NCBI RefSeq assembly: GCF_007421815.1
Contig: NZ_VLNT01000004.1
Span: forward strand, 1 to 64,000
Length of the DNA stretch: 64,000 nucleotides
Direction of reading: 5' to 3'
Source of the DNA: Aeromicrobium piscarium
GTDB taxonomy: Bacteria > Actinomycetota > Actinomycetes > Propionibacteriales > Nocardioidaceae
Positions 53,367 through 64,000 of the stretch are shown here, piece after piece (position 1 is the first letter of the stretch; each line of letters starts with the position of its first letter). A model generated the notes under the pieces. It did not search any database and was not told the DNA's origin. It saw only the letters and a list, made by a program, of their open reading frames with translations. A program made the translations under genes and the position numbers.

Positions 53367-54316
53367 GCACGATCGCCGGCCAGCTTCCCGAACGCCGCCA
53401 CCTCGAGGCCTTCCTGGCAGTGGTCGACCACGGAGGCTTCACCGCCGCCGCCCACCGGCTCGGCAAGACCCCCTCGGCGGTTGCGCAGGCGCTGCGGCAG
53501 CTGGAACGGGTCGTCGGGGCCGAGCTGTTCATCCGCTCGGCCCGCCCCTTCCGGCTCACGGTCGCGGGGCGTGCGGCCGAGCCGATCGCCCGCCGGGCGC
53601 TGCGCGATCTCGGCATGTTCTCCTCCGTGGCCTCCACCGACCCCGACTCCCTCACCGGGCGGCTCACCATCTGCACGCTGTCCACGATGTCGGCCCAACC
53701 GGTGGCGCAGCTCGTCGGCGCCTACCGGGCCCGGTACCGCGGCGTGCGCGTGGACATCACCGCGCCGCACACCCATTCGGTCACCGAGGTGCTCAACGCC
53801 GTCCGCACCCGACACGCCGATATCGGCATCACGGAGTTCCCGGTGGAGACTCGCGGCCTACGCGCGATCGAGTTCGACCGGCAGGAGTTCGTCGCCGCCC
53901 TCCCACCCGGGACAGGGCGGGAGGGCCGCCCCATCACGGCGGCGGAGTTCGCCGCCATCGGGCTGGTCGTCGGACCCTTCTTCAAGACGTCGACCGCCTA
54001 TCCGCTGCTGGAGAGCGCCTTCCGCGGGATCTCCGATCACATCACCGTGCTCGCTGACCACCGTCCGTCGCTCATCCACCTCGTCGCCGAGGGCATCGGT
54101 GCGACCCTCGTCCACGGACAACAGGCGCTCGTCGCCCGTCAGCTCGGCTGCGAGACCGTGCACTTCGATCCCGCGCTCTACCGGCGGGCCGGGCTGGTCC
54201 ATCCGGGTGAGGACCTCTCGCCCACCGCCGCCGCCTTCGTGCGGCTGTGCCAGGAGCCGCCGTTCCGTGCGGCCAGTGCTCCGCCTCCCGTCCGCCCAGC
54301 CCACCGGCAGCGGTAG
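53363..54316 (+). CDS. LysR-family transcriptional regulator, second
   Basis: 317 residues from ATG 53363, overlapping the first LysR gene by four bases. HTH FLAVVDHGGFTAAAHRLGKT PSAVAQALRQLE, then the effector domain. Two LysR genes in tandem could act together on the same operon. Its last codons fall inside a family A intergenic repeat. Confidence 0.9.
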   Translation: MSTIAGQLPERRHLEAFLAVVDHGGFTAAAHRLGKTPSAVAQALRQLERVVGAELFIRSARPFRLTVAGRAAEPIARRALRDLGMFSSVASTDPDSLTGRLTICTLSTMSAQPVAQLVGAYRARYRGVRVDITAPHTHSVTEVLNAVRTRHADIGITEFPVETRGLRAIEFDRQEFVAALPPGTGREGRPITAAEFAAIGLVVGPFFKTSTAYPLLESAFRGISDHITVLADHRPSLIHLVAEGIGATLVHGQQALVARQLGCETVHFDPALYRRAGLVHPGEDLSPTAAAFVRLCQEPPFRAASAPPPVRPAHRQR

Positions 54317-54395
54317 ACCACCAACCCCATCGTCACGTCATCAGGTTGACCAACTACCTCCCCCGGCGACGAAAGGTTGCTGAGGTACCGCCACG
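54305..54395. repeat. Intergenic palindromic repeat, family A (copy 4), overlapping lysR 3' end
   Basis: Left arm GCGGTAGACCACCAACCCC, right arm CAGGTTGACCAACTACCTC and a third arm GGTTGCTGAGGTACCGCC. It is more diverged than the other copies. The left arm encodes the end of the second LysR protein. Confidence 0.7.
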
Positions 54396-54434
54396 AGACG
54401 GTGCCGTTCGTCGTCTCCAGCGCACCGCTCATCG

Positions 54435-54450
54435 CGTGATCCACGCCACA
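54435..54450. promoter_or_regulatory. Weak GlxR/Crp-like site upstream of the second symporter module
   Basis: CGTGATCCACGCCACA matches TGTGA-N6-TCACA at 8 of 10 fixed bases. It lies 125 bases before the DUF485-actP start. Confidence 0.3.
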
Positions 54451-54575
54451 CATCGGCCTCGATCGGCCCTTGGGCGACCCGCTCGCGAACGACCTGGCAC
54501 GCCCCCGCGCGACGGCCCTAGCGTCGGCTCACGGCGCCATCGCCGCGCGCCGAGCCGACAACGGAAGGGGGAGCC

Positions 54576-54914
54576 ATGGCCGAACCGATCTCACCTGAGA
54601 CCCACGCCGCCTACGAGCGCATCCACGCGACCGCGGAGTTCGCCGAGCTCAAGAACAACTACCGCAGCTTCGTGCTGCCGATGACCGTGGCCTTCATGGT
54701 CTGGTACCTGTTCTACGTCATCGCATCGAACTGGATGCCCGGATTCATGAACACCCAGGTCTTCGGCACGATCAACATCGCGCTGCTCTTCGGCCTGCTG
54801 CAGTTCATCACCACCTTCGGCATCGCGTGGTGGTACGCCCGGTACTCCGCCCGCAAGATGGACCCGCTGGCGGACGACCTGCGTGAGGGCTTCGAGCAGG
54901 AGGTCGGCCAGTGA
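54576..54914 (+). CDS. DUF485 membrane protein (YjcH-like)
   Basis: 112 residues. ELKNNYRSFVLPMTVAFMVW YLFYVIASNWMPGF is the DUF485 core, with two membrane helices. It is encoded just before actP as in E. coli yjcH-actP, with overlapping stop and start. ATG has GGAAGGGGG upstream. Confidence 0.93.
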   Translation: MAEPISPETHAAYERIHATAEFAELKNNYRSFVLPMTVAFMVWYLFYVIASNWMPGFMNTQVFGTINIALLFGLLQFITTFGIAWWYARYSARKMDPLADDLREGFEQEVGQ

Positions 54915-56563
54915 TCGCCACCGACGCCCTCCTCGCCGCGAGCGAGGAATCGAATCAGGCCCTGACCGCGTCGCTGTTCGGCCTGGTCGTGGTGCTCACC
55001 GTGGGCATCACCTTCTGGGCGAGCCGCAACACCAAGACCGCCGCGGACTACTACGCCGGCGGACGCTCCTTCTCCGGCGTGCAGAACGGCTTCGCGATCG
55101 GCGGCGACTACATGTCGGCCGCCTCCTTCCTCGGCATCTCCGGGGCGATCGCGCTGTCCGGCTACGACGGCTTCCTCTACTCCATCGGCTTCCTCGTCGC
55201 CTGGCTGGTCGCCCTGCTGCTGATCGCCGAGCTGCTCCGCAACTCCGGTCGCTTCACGATGGCCGACCAGCTCGCCTATCGGATGCGGCAGCGGCCGATC
55301 CGCCAGGCCGCGGCGATCTCGACCGTCGTGGTCTCGATCTTCTATCTGCTGGCTCAGATGGTCGGCGCCGGTGCCCTCGTCTCGCTGCTGTTGGGCGTGG
55401 ACTCGCAGGCCGCCAAGAACATCACCATCGTGTCGGTCGGCGTGCTGATGATCTTCTATGTCGTCGTCGGCGGCATGAAGGGCACCACCTGGGTGCAGAT
55501 CGTCAAGGCCGTCCTGCTGATGTTCGGCACCCTGCTGATCAGCGTCCTGGTGCTCGCCAAGTTCGGCTTCAACCTCTCCGATCTGCTCGGCACGGCCGCC
55601 GAGGCCAGCGGCAAGGGGCAGGCCTTCCTCGAGCCCGGCCTGAAGTACGGCGTGTCGACCACCAGCAAGATCGACTTCCTGTCGCTCGGGATCGCGCTCG
55701 TGCTCGGCACGGCCGGCCTGCCGCATATCCTCGTGCGCTTCTACACGGTGCCCACCGCCAAACAGGCGCGTGTCTCGGTGCTGTGGGCGATCGGCCTGAT
55801 CGGCACCTTCTACCTGATGACCCTCGTCCTCGGCTTCGGCGCCGCGGCCCTGGTCACCGGCGATGCGAAGGACCAGATCGCCGCCTCGGGCGGCAACCTC
55901 GCCTCGCCGTTGCTGGCCGAGGCGATCGGCGGTGGTCCCGGTTCCCTGGGCGGCGCCGTGCTGCTGGCCCTCATCTCAGCGGTCGCCTTCGCGACGATCC
56001 TCGCGGTGGTCGCCGGGCTCACCCTGACCTCCGCCTCCTCGGTGGCCCACGATCTGTACGCCAATGTCTGGCGCAAGGGCAAGGCGACGGAGAAGGACGA
56101 GGTCAGGGTGGCGCGGATCTCCGCGTTCATCATCGGCGGTGTCGCGATCGCCCTGGCCATCCCCGGTCAGAGCCTCAACGTGGCCTTCCTCGTGGCCCTC
56201 GCCTTCGCGGTGGCGGCGTCGGCCAATCTCCCGGCCCTGCTCTACAACCTGTTCTGGAAGCGCTTCAACACCCGCGGCGCGTTGTGGAGCATCTACGGCG
56301 GCCTGATCTCGGCGGTCGGCCTGGTGTTCTTCAGCCCGGTCGTCTCCGGCAAGGTCGATCCAGACACGGGCGCCAGCCTCTCGCTCTTCCCTGCGAGCGT
56401 CGACTTCAGCTGGTTCCCGCTGGAGAACCCGGGCATCGTGTCGATCCCGCTCGGCTTCTTCCTCGGCTGGCTGGGCACCGTCACCTCCTCGGACAAGGGC
56501 TCGGTCGAGCGGTTCTCCGAGCTGGAGGTGCGCTCCCTCACCGGAGCGGGCGCGGAGAAGTGA
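54911..56563 (+). CDS. actP: Cation/acetate symporter ActP-type, second copy
   Basis: 550 residues from GTG 54911, about 13 membrane helices. [35 protein letters not shown] and [20 protein letters not shown] are the ActP hallmarks. Takes up acetate with Na+ or H+. acs follows 109 bases downstream, so uptake and activation are adjacent. Confidence 0.94.
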   Translation: MIATDALLAASEESNQALTASLFGLVVVLTVGITFWASRNTKTAADYYAGGRSFSGVQNGFAIGGDYMSAASFLGISGAIALSGYDGFLYSIGFLVAWLVALLLIAELLRNSGRFTMADQLAYRMRQRPIRQAAAISTVVVSIFYLLAQMVGAGALVSLLLGVDSQAAKNITIVSVGVLMIFYVVVGGMKGTTWVQIVKAVLLMFGTLLISVLVLAKFGFNLSDLLGTAAEASGKGQAFLEPGLKYGVSTTSKIDFLSLGIALVLGTAGLPHILVRFYTVPTAKQARVSVLWAIGLIGTFYLMTLVLGFGAAALVTGDAKDQIAASGGNLASPLLAEAIGGGPGSLGGAVLLALISAVAFATILAVVAGLTLTSASSVAHDLYANVWRKGKATEKDEVRVARISAFIIGGVAIALAIPGQSLNVAFLVALAFAVAASANLPALLYNLFWKRFNTRGALWSIYGGLISAVGLVFFSPVVSGKVDPDTGASLSLFPASVDFSWFPLENPGIVSIPLGFFLGWLGTVTSSDKGSVERFSELEVRSLTGAGAEK

Positions 56564-56672
56564 GACCCCGGGGAGCGCCCCGTCGGGGGTGGGCGCTCCC
56601 CGGCCCCCCTCGCCCCGCGGCGTGGTGTGCGACACAATCATGAACAGGAACCCATCCAAGGAGAGACATCCC

Positions 56673-58634
<1,962 letters not shown>

Positions 58635-58642
58635 TCCGCGCG

Positions 58643-58793
58643 GTGGCGGTGAGTTACGCACCCCTCACCCAGCCGGGCGGTGGGTGAGGCACCTCCCGCA
58701 ACCTCGGACAGGTGCGTTACCCACCGCTCTGGCGTGGGACAGGTGTGTAACCCACCGCTCTGGCGTGGGACCGGTGCGTAACTCACCGCTCCG
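58643..58793. repeat. Intergenic repeat, family D (copy 1), with 31-bp tandem units
   Basis: Left arm GCGGTGAGTTACGCACC, then three right arms of the form GGTGCGTTACCCACCGCTC beginning at 58711, 58742 and 58773, an exact 31-base period. It lies after acs and before the holin-like gene. Confidence 0.8.
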
Positions 58794-58885
58794 CGAGGCG
58801 GGGTGCCGATCCGAACGGGACCGATCCGGTGAGGCAGACGGAGTGCTGTGCTGTCGTCACGGCCTGTTCTCGGTAGGCTCGCTCT

Positions 58886-59287
58886 ATGAGTGAGCAGCAG
58901 CCCGTCTCGGAGGAACCCACCATCGGCCACCTCGTCGCCGATGTCACGCGCGATCTCTCCTCGCTGATCCAGCATGAGATCCAGCTGGCGAAGTCGGAGA
59001 TGAAGGTCAGCGTCCGCGCCGGCGGGATGGGTGCGGCGCTGCTCGCGGTCGCCGCGTTCATCCTGCTGCTCGTGGTGATCCTCGCGTCGATCACCATCGG
59101 CTTCTTCCTGACGATGACCGGACTCCACCCCGCGTGGGCATTCCTCATCGTCACGGGCGGCTACCTGCTCCTGGCGCTGTTACTGGCCTTCGTCGGCATC
59201 CGCCGCTTCAAGAAGGTCACCATCCCGCAGAAGACGATCGACACCACCAAGCAGATCCCCACCGCCCTCAAGGGCAAGGTCGCCTGA
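58886..59287 (+). CDS. Phage-holin-like (DUF1469-type) actinobacterial membrane protein
   Basis: 133 residues. Amphipathic N-terminus (LVADVTRDLSSLIQHEIQLA KSEM), then two membrane helices (AALLAVAAFILLLVVILASI; WAFLIVTGGYLLLALLLAFV) and a basic tail. Family members are called holin-like but are chromosomal and of unknown role. Same neighbourhood as in mycobacteria (between acs and marP). Confidence 0.87.
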   Translation: MSEQQPVSEEPTIGHLVADVTRDLSSLIQHEIQLAKSEMKVSVRAGGMGAALLAVAAFILLLVVILASITIGFFLTMTGLHPAWAFLIVTGGYLLLALLLAFVGIRRFKKVTIPQKTIDTTKQIPTALKGKVA

Positions 59288-59300
59288 CCCGGCCCCAGCT

Positions 59301-59340
59301 CCAGCACCACTCGCGGGCAGATATGCACCACTCGGCGAGA
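59301..59340. repeat. Intergenic repeat, family C (copy 2)
   Basis: Two GCACCACTCG words, 20 bases apart (GCACCACTCGCGGGCAGAT then GCACCACTCGGCGAG), in the gap between convergent genes. Confidence 0.6.
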
Positions 59341-59363
59341 CCCACGACCGAGCCGAGGGAGAG

Positions 59364-60197
59364 TCAGGCGGACCGGCGACGGCGCCGCCAGAGCGCCAGG
59401 ATGCCCCGGCACACCAGGCCGAGCACGATCGCCGCGCCGCCCGCCAACGCGAGCTGCTCGACCCATCCGTCGAGTGAGGCGGTGAAACGGTCGCCCACCG
59501 CATCGGTCAACACCTGGCCGAACTGCGAGGACCCCGACGCGGCACCGTCGAGCACGGCCGGCACCGTGACCCGCGTGCCGACGTAGGTCACGCCCGCGAT
59601 CACGAGAGCCCCCACCCCGATCCAGGCGAGCCCGGTCGAACGATGCCGCGCGAACACGAAGCACAGCACCGCGGCGGCGCCCGCAGCCAGCAGCGTGATC
59701 GACTTCCAGGTCGGCGTGGTCTCCACGAAGCGGAGTCCCGGCGGAGCCGTGGCGACCGGCACCCGGACCTCCTCGGGAGACTCGATCGCGATGGGCAGCG
59801 CCGTCGTCACCTGCTGCAGCGCGAGGTCGACCAGCGGTGTGACATCGACCTGCAGCTGCTCGGGGATGTACCGGCCGCCGAACCAGAGCTGATGACTGCG
59901 ACGCTGAGAGTCGTCCCATGCCTCGTCGAAGCCGGGCACCTCCTCGAGGGCGCCGAGTGCCTGGCTCAACTGAGCGGCCACCTGATCGCGGACCGCCTCG
60001 GGAAGATCGCCGGCGACACGCGAGGCCGCCGTGTCGGCGACCGCCTCCACGACTCGTGGATCATCGCGCAGATCGCGCACGAGCTCGACGTAACCGGTCT
60101 CCTCGGCGACATTGTCGGCGATCCAGGTCACCGGCAGGGCCACGATCCCGGCCAGCACGGCGATCACCCAGCAGATCACCGAGGTCAGGGTTCTCAT
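59364..60197 (-). CDS. Membrane protein of unknown function, MarP neighbour
   Basis: 277 residues. N-terminal signal-type helix (LTSVICWVIAVLAGIVALPV), a 140-residue exported domain with DVTPLVDLALQQVTTALPIA, two central helices, and a C-terminal helix followed by RRRRRSA. No catalytic motif recognised. The ATG at 60197 is favoured because AGGAGG stands 9 bases upstream; it overlaps the marP stop, so the two are co-translated. Confidence 0.8.
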   Translation of the reverse strand: MRTLTSVICWVIAVLAGIVALPVTWIADNVAEETGYVELVRDLRDDPRVVEAVADTAASRVAGDLPEAVRDQVAAQLSQALGALEEVPGFDEAWDDSQRRSHQLWFGGRYIPEQLQVDVTPLVDLALQQVTTALPIAIESPEEVRVPVATAPPGLRFVETTPTWKSITLLAAGAAAVLCFVFARHRSTGLAWIGVGALVIAGVTYVGTRVTVPAVLDGAASGSSQFGQVLTDAVGDRFTASLDGWVEQLALAGGAAIVLGLVCRGILALWRRRRRSA

Positions 60198-61357
60198 CGG
60201 ACACATCCTCCTGTGGACACGCGGTCGGTCGCCTCTGCACCCGCCCGGGCGTTGCCCGCAGCCTGTTCGGCGGTGACGGCATAGCCCGTCGACGAGTCAC
60301 TGATGGAGGCGGCGAACACGATGCCATAGACCTCGCCGGCCGCCGAGACCAGCGGTCCCCCGGAGTTGCCCGAACGCACGAGCGAGCGCACGGAGAAGGC
60401 GTCCCGCGGATGCTCTCCCTGGCCGTAGATGTCCGGCGCGCGCATCGTCGTGAGGTCGCGGATGCGCGCCGCGCGAGCGTCGAAGGGGCCGTTCTCCGGA
60501 TAGCCCAGCACCGCCGCCTCGCTGCCTGCCTCTCCGGAGAGGTCGAATCGAAGATTCGGCACGTCCAGGCGCTGTGTGCGCAGCACCGCGATGTCCATCT
60601 CGGCATCGAAGAGCACGGGTACGGCATCCACCGACCGGCCGCCGATCTGGACCACCGGATCACTGACCCCCGCGACGACGTGGGCATTGGTCATGACCCT
60701 CCCGTCGGCGTAGACGAAGCCCGATCCCTCGATGCCCCGACCGCATTCGGCCGAGCCGATGATCTTGACGACGCTGCCCGCCGCCGACCTGACCCCGGGC
60801 TGCGCGAGGGTCGCCTCGTCCGGGGGCTCCACCGAGGCGATCACCTCGGGTTCGAAGGGCTCGAGGTACCGCGGGAAGACGTCCTCGGTCAGCGACCGGC
60901 TGAAGGCCGCCAGCACATCGGAGGCTTGGGACGGCATTACCCGATCGACGCGCTCGAGGATCACCGAGGTGCGGACCGCCTGGCTCAGATACGGCAGCGA
61001 GGCTCCGCTCGCGGCGAACCCGAGTGCCCACGCCGCGCCGAGGACGGCCACGACGCCGAGGGCGGCGCCCGCGACGGCGTCGACGGACCGCCATGGCCCC
61101 TCGGTGACCCGCAGATCGCGGCCGACCAGACGCCCGAGGAACTGCCCCAGCAGCAGGAAGGCGACGACCAGCAGCAACGAGAGCAGCGGATGCGCGGCAT
61201 CGCCCCCGCCGAAGATCAGCGGGGCGACGATGATGCCGATCACGCCGCCGGCGACCAGTCCGATGCCCTCGATCAGGTTGACGACGAATCCGTGCACGAA
61301 GCCCGAGGCGGCGTAGAGCGCCACGAGTGCCAGCAGGATCAGGTCGAGGCTGTTCAC
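60194..61357 (-). CDS. marP: MarP-family periplasmic serine protease (CvpA-like membrane domain)
   Basis: 387 residues from GTG 61357. Four N-terminal membrane helices of CvpA type, then a trypsin-like domain with TNAHVV (His), AEMDIAVLR (Asp) and RSGNSGGPLV (Ser). Two Cys (SAECGRG and the C-terminal GGCVR) may form the disulphide known in MarP. In M. tuberculosis MarP protects against acid stress. Confidence 0.92.
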   Translation of the reverse strand: MNSLDLILLALVALYAASGFVHGFVVNLIEGIGLVAGGVIGIIVAPLIFGGGDAAHPLLSLLLVVAFLLLGQFLGRLVGRDLRVTEGPWRSVDAVAGAALGVVAVLGAAWALGFAASGASLPYLSQAVRTSVILERVDRVMPSQASDVLAAFSRSLTEDVFPRYLEPFEPEVIASVEPPDEATLAQPGVRSAAGSVVKIIGSAECGRGIEGSGFVYADGRVMTNAHVVAGVSDPVVQIGGRSVDAVPVLFDAEMDIAVLRTQRLDVPNLRFDLSGEAGSEAAVLGYPENGPFDARAARIRDLTTMRAPDIYGQGEHPRDAFSVRSLVRSGNSGGPLVSAAGEVYGIVFAASISDSSTGYAVTAEQAAGNARAGAEATDRVSTGGCVR

Positions 61358-61396
61358 GCCGCCGCCTCGTGGAGGATCGGTCGGTGCCGGCTCATG

Positions 61397-62041
61397 TCAG
61401 CGGATCTCCGGAAGCGGCCGCACCCGGGACTCGTCCCAGGGCTTCGACCAGCCGACCCGCTCGAACACCCGCGAGACGATCCCCGCGGTGAATCCCCACA
61501 GCGGGGTCTCGGTGCCGATGTCGAAGGCGGGACCCTTCCATCCCGAGGGATGCACGACGCTGAAGCGCCGTTCCGGGTCGATCAGCTCCTCAATCGGCGT
61601 CCAGAGCACCTCGGCGACCTCCGCGAGGCTCACCGGACGCAAGGTCGGGCTCCAGGAGCGCCAGTAGCCGAGCACCGGGGTCACCGCATGATTGCTCGGC
61701 GGGATCCACAAGGTCGGCAGCTCGCCGAAGACCTGCACGGCCAACGGGTCGAGGCCGACCTCCTCCTGCGCCTCGCGAAGAGCCGTGGCCGGCGGGTCGA
61801 CATCGCCGGGATCGGCGCGACCTCCGGGGAAGGAGATCTGCCCCGCGTGGTTGCGCAGCGTGCTCGCCCGCTCGGTCAACAGCAGCTCGTGGCCCCGCGG
61901 GCTCTCCGCGAACAGCATGAGCACCGCCGATGGCCGGGCGTCGGCGGGCGGATGCGGGAATCTCGGGGCGAGCTGTTCGGCCTCGACGGAGCCGGCGAGG
62001 TCGGCCAGTGGCTGGAGCCAACCGGGCAGGGTCGTGGTCAT
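61397..62041 (-). CDS. NUDIX hydrolase (CoA-pyrophosphatase-like)
   Basis: 214 residues. Nudix box [26 protein letters not shown], with the insertion typical of NudL/CoA-type members, preceded by [13 protein letters not shown], the UPF0035 signature. Likely cleaves CoA or similar nucleotides. ATG 62041 overlaps the nth stop. Confidence 0.9.
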   Translation of the reverse strand: MTTTLPGWLQPLADLAGSVEAEQLAPRFPHPPADARPSAVLMLFAESPRGHELLLTERASTLRNHAGQISFPGGRADPGDVDPPATALREAQEEVGLDPLAVQVFGELPTLWIPPSNHAVTPVLGYWRSWSPTLRPVSLAEVAEVLWTPIEELIDPERRFSVVHPSGWKGPAFDIGTETPLWGFTAGIVSRVFERVGWSKPWDESRVRPLPEIR

Positions 62042-62760
62042 GCGCGTCCTTGGGTCGTCACGAGCTTCTCGGCCTCGACCGGGTCGGTCGGTCCGAGGCC
62101 GTACGAGGGGCACCAGCGCGACACGGGGCAGGCGCCGCAGGCGGGGGTGCGCGCATGGCACCGGCGCCGTCCGTGCCAGATCAGCCGCTGGCACATGTCG
62201 GTCCAGTCGCGGCGGGGGAACAGGGCGCCGAGGGCGTGTTCGGCCTTGACCGGCTGCCGCGCGGTGGCCTCGTCCAGCCAGCCCAGCCGATGGGTCAGGC
62301 GCGCCACGTGCGTGTCGACGGTGATCCCGGGGATGCCGAAGGCATTGCCCAGCACGACATTGGCCGTCTTGCGACCGACACCCGGCAACGTGACGAGGTC
62401 GTCGAGACGCGGGGGCACCTCGCCGTCGAACCGCTCGACGAGCGCCGCTGCGAGACCGAGCAGGCTGTCGGTCTTCGCCCGGAAGAACCCGGTGGGACGG
62501 ATGATCTCCTCGAGCTCCGTGCGGTCGGCTGCGGCGAGCGCTGCGGCGTCCGGGCAGGCGGCGAAGAGCGCCGGGCTGACCGCGTTGACGCGGCGGTCGG
62601 TGGTCTGTGCCGACAGCACCGTGACCACCAGCAGCTCGAAGGGCGAGGAGAAGTCGAGCTCCGGGCGGGCATCGGGATAGGTCTCGGCGAGGACCCGATC
62701 GACTTTGCGGGCGCGGCGCACCAGCGCGGTGTCGCGGCGGCCCGTGTCGGTCGTGGTCAC
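62038..62760 (-). CDS. nth: Endonuclease III
   Basis: 240 residues from GTG 62760. Helix-hairpin-helix [18 protein letters not shown] with the catalytic Lys, the Asp in TVDTHVARL, and the [4Fe-4S] Cys set [17 protein letters not shown]. It removes oxidised pyrimidines from DNA and cuts the abasic site. An upstream frame to 62913 has no start support. Divergent from crp. Confidence 0.95.
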   Translation of the reverse strand: MTTTDTGRRDTALVRRARKVDRVLAETYPDARPELDFSSPFELLVVTVLSAQTTDRRVNAVSPALFAACPDAAALAAADRTELEEIIRPTGFFRAKTDSLLGLAAALVERFDGEVPPRLDDLVTLPGVGRKTANVVLGNAFGIPGITVDTHVARLTHRLGWLDEATARQPVKAEHALGALFPRRDWTDMCQRLIWHGRRRCHARTPACGACPVSRWCPSYGLGPTDPVEAEKLVTTQGRA

Positions 62761-62939
62761 ACCGATAGCGTAGAGGTTCCGCGAAGAGGCAGCGCCCCCG
62801 AGACGAGGACCCGTGAGGATCGGCGTGGCTGTTATCCCCTGCAACCCCTGTACTGCGGGCGTTGCGTCCCCCGTCATGTGGTGGAGTGTGAAAAACTGTG
62901 ACACGGACCCCACTGGGCCGTGACCGAGAAGGAAGAACC

Positions 62940-63617
62940 GTGACCGACGACGTACTGCGCCAAGCGCCCCTGTTCAACGGACTCGACGATGCCGCGTCGA
63001 GCGCCTTGGAGTCCTCGATGGAGTCGCTGTCGCTGAGGCGCGGCGAGATCCTCTTCAATGAGGGCGATGACGGCGACAAGCTGTACGTCGTCGTCGATGG
63101 CAAGCTCAAGCTCGGGCGCACCTCGCCCGATGGCCGCGAGAACCTGCTCGCGATCCTCGGCCCGGGTCAGATGTTCGGCGAGCTCTCCTTCTTCGACCCC
63201 GGTCCGCGTTCGGCGACTGCCACCGCGGTCACGGATGTCGAGCTGCGCAGCCTCGGTCACGATGCTCTCGGTCCGGTGCTCAACGATCACGCGGATGTCG
63301 CCAAGGCGCTGCTCCACCAGCTCGCCGGACGCCTGCGCCGCACCAACGAGGTCGTCGGCGACCTGGTCTTCTCCGATGTCCCGGGCCGCGTCTCGAAGGC
63401 CCTGCTCGACCTGGCCGACCGCTTCGGTCGCGAGGACGAGGACGGCATCCACGTCAACCACGACCTCACGCAGGAGGAGCTCGCCCAGCTCGTCGGCGCC
63501 TCCCGCGAGACGGTCAACAAGGCCCTCGCCGACTTCGCCTCCCGCGGCTGGGTGCGCCTCGAGCCGCGCAGCGTCGTCATCCTCGATCTCGAGCGCCTCC
63601 AGAAGCGCGCCCGCTGA
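62940..63617 (+). CDS. crp: Crp/Fnr-family global regulator (GlxR-type)
   Basis: 225 residues from GTG 62940 with AAGGAAG upstream. cAMP pocket with [16 protein letters not shown], a dimer helix, and a winged HTH with [20 protein letters not shown]. GlxR/Crp proteins bind TGTGA-N6-TCACA; good matches occur in this window at 34569 and 43496. It controls carbon use including acetate genes in actinobacteria. Confidence 0.94.
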   Translation: MTDDVLRQAPLFNGLDDAASSALESSMESLSLRRGEILFNEGDDGDKLYVVVDGKLKLGRTSPDGRENLLAILGPGQMFGELSFFDPGPRSATATAVTDVELRSLGHDALGPVLNDHADVAKALLHQLAGRLRRTNEVVGDLVFSDVPGRVSKALLDLADRFGREDEDGIHVNHDLTQEELAQLVGASRETVNKALADFASRGWVRLEPRSVVILDLERLQKRAR

Positions 63618-63630
63618 TCCTGCCCCCAAG

Positions 63631-63749
63631 GGAGCGGTGACGTACGCACCCCTCAACCTCGCGAGCGGTGACGTACGAACCTCTCAATAGCGCTGACACG
63701 TGCGCAGCCCACCGCCCAGGGCGCTGAGGGGTGCGTACGTCACCGCCCC
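63631..63749. repeat. Intergenic palindromic repeat, family D (copy 2)
   Basis: Two left arms (GCGGTGACGTACGCACC; GCGGTGACGTACGAACC) and right arms ending CCACCGCCC and GGTGCGTACGTCACCGCCC, in the gap between convergent crp and the MBL gene. Confidence 0.82.
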
Positions 63750-63773
63750 AGGGATGGCCCAGGGCAGAGCAGG

Positions 63774-64000
63774 TCAGTCGCGCAGGTAGGCGAGCTGAGC
63801 CTCGACGCTGCGTTCGGCGGCGGGCCACAGCACGGGGTCCACGTCGGCGTAGACCCGCTCCACGACCTCGCGCGCCGTGGTGTCACCCTCGTCGAGCGCC
63901 GCACGTACCTGGTCGAGCCGCTCCTGGCGATGCACGATGTAGAAGTCCAGCACCGCGGCGGGATCCTCGATGACCGCACCGTGCCCAGGCAGGATCCGCC
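63774..64000 (-). CDS. MBL-fold metallo-hydrolase, C-terminal part (cut by window end)
   Basis: 75 codons to the stop: ILPGHGAVIEDPAAVLDFYI followed by VHRQERLDQVRAALDEGD. PGHG is the last metal-binding His of the metallo-beta-lactamase fold, and the rest is the winged-helix tail of the LACTB2/RNase-like group. This gene also neighbours crp in mycobacteria. Confidence 0.85.
   Translation of the reverse strand, partial: RILPGHGAVIEDPAAVLDFYIVHRQERLDQVRAALDEGDTTAREVVERVYADVDPVLWPAAERSVEAQLAYLRD

Noticed and set aside
58711-58793. CRISPR array
   Set aside because: Three 31-base units repeat as a whole with no unique spacers and no cas genes nearby.
62886-62904. Crp autoregulatory box upstream of crp (TGTGAAAAACTGTGACA)
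   Set aside because: The two halves do not form TGTGA-N6-TCACA; the second half is in direct orientation and spacing is off.
61397-63121. 574-codon frame fusing nudix with upstream sequence
   Set aside because: The part beyond 62041 is a shadow of nth and crp; nudix has its own ATG overlapping the nth stop.

Overview
The window is high-GC DNA (very GC-rich third codon positions, many GTG starts, heavy use of ATGA and GTGA stop/start overlaps) from an actinobacterium. From about 12.3 kb rightwards, gene content and order follow the mycobacterial holB - topA - DEAD-box helicase - tad pilus - ssd - SerB-like HAD - acs - holin-like - marP - nudix - nth - crp - MBL block (known in M. tuberculosis as roughly Rv3644c to Rv3677c, recalled and not searched here). 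GlxR/Crp-type, IdeR/DtxR-type and BioQ-type operators fit the same phylum. I infer a Propionibacteriales/Nocardioidaceae-like organism, but genus cannot be fixed from the window.

1-12.3 kb is a broken genomic island next to tRNA-Thr(CGT). Two IS3-family copies in opposite orientation (one cut by the window start, one complete at 9730-11089) bracket 9.6 kb. The left copy interrupts a MobF relaxase gene and the right copy interrupts a tyrosine integrase, so the backbone was an integrative conjugative or mobilisable element. Between them are a decayed zone (old IS3 remnant, frameshifted LMW phosphatase, frameshifted SIS isomerase) and an intact catabolic cassette: three-subunit molybdenum hydroxylase, amidohydrolase, and a divergent PucR regulator.

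12.3-30.5 kb is core chromosome: chorismate mutase, exported alpha/beta hydrolase, holB-tmk, topA, an MFS exporter, a methyltransferase, a STAS protein, an MrfA-like helicase, and a compact tad/Flp pilus operon (ssd-tadA-tadB-tadC-pilin-tadE-Rv3654c-like) with a divergent HAD phosphatase.

30.5-34.5 kb is an iron-siderophore ABC uptake operon behind an IdeR-type box. 34.56-34.79 kb is an intergenic unit with a consensus GlxR/Crp box over a promoter and a strong terminator hairpin, a candidate small RNA. 34.9-43.4 kb holds a Uma2 nuclease, a Fic-like protein, a methyltransferase, a LytS-type kinase, GuaB1, a DUF559 protein, and the bioYMN biotin transporter with its TetR regulator and two tandem operators.

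43.5-58.6 kb is a carboxylate-uptake region: LytTR regulator, two DUF485 plus SSS-symporter modules, acetyl-CoA synthetase, and an inserted tctABC / CoA-transferase / SDR / nitronate-monooxygenase operon with two LysR genes. 58.9-64 kb is holin-like protein, membrane protein, MarP, nudix, nth, crp and an MBL hydrolase.

The most striking unexplained feature is a set of short intergenic palindromic repeats (at least five families) placed just after stop codons, found in most of the convergent gaps of this window.
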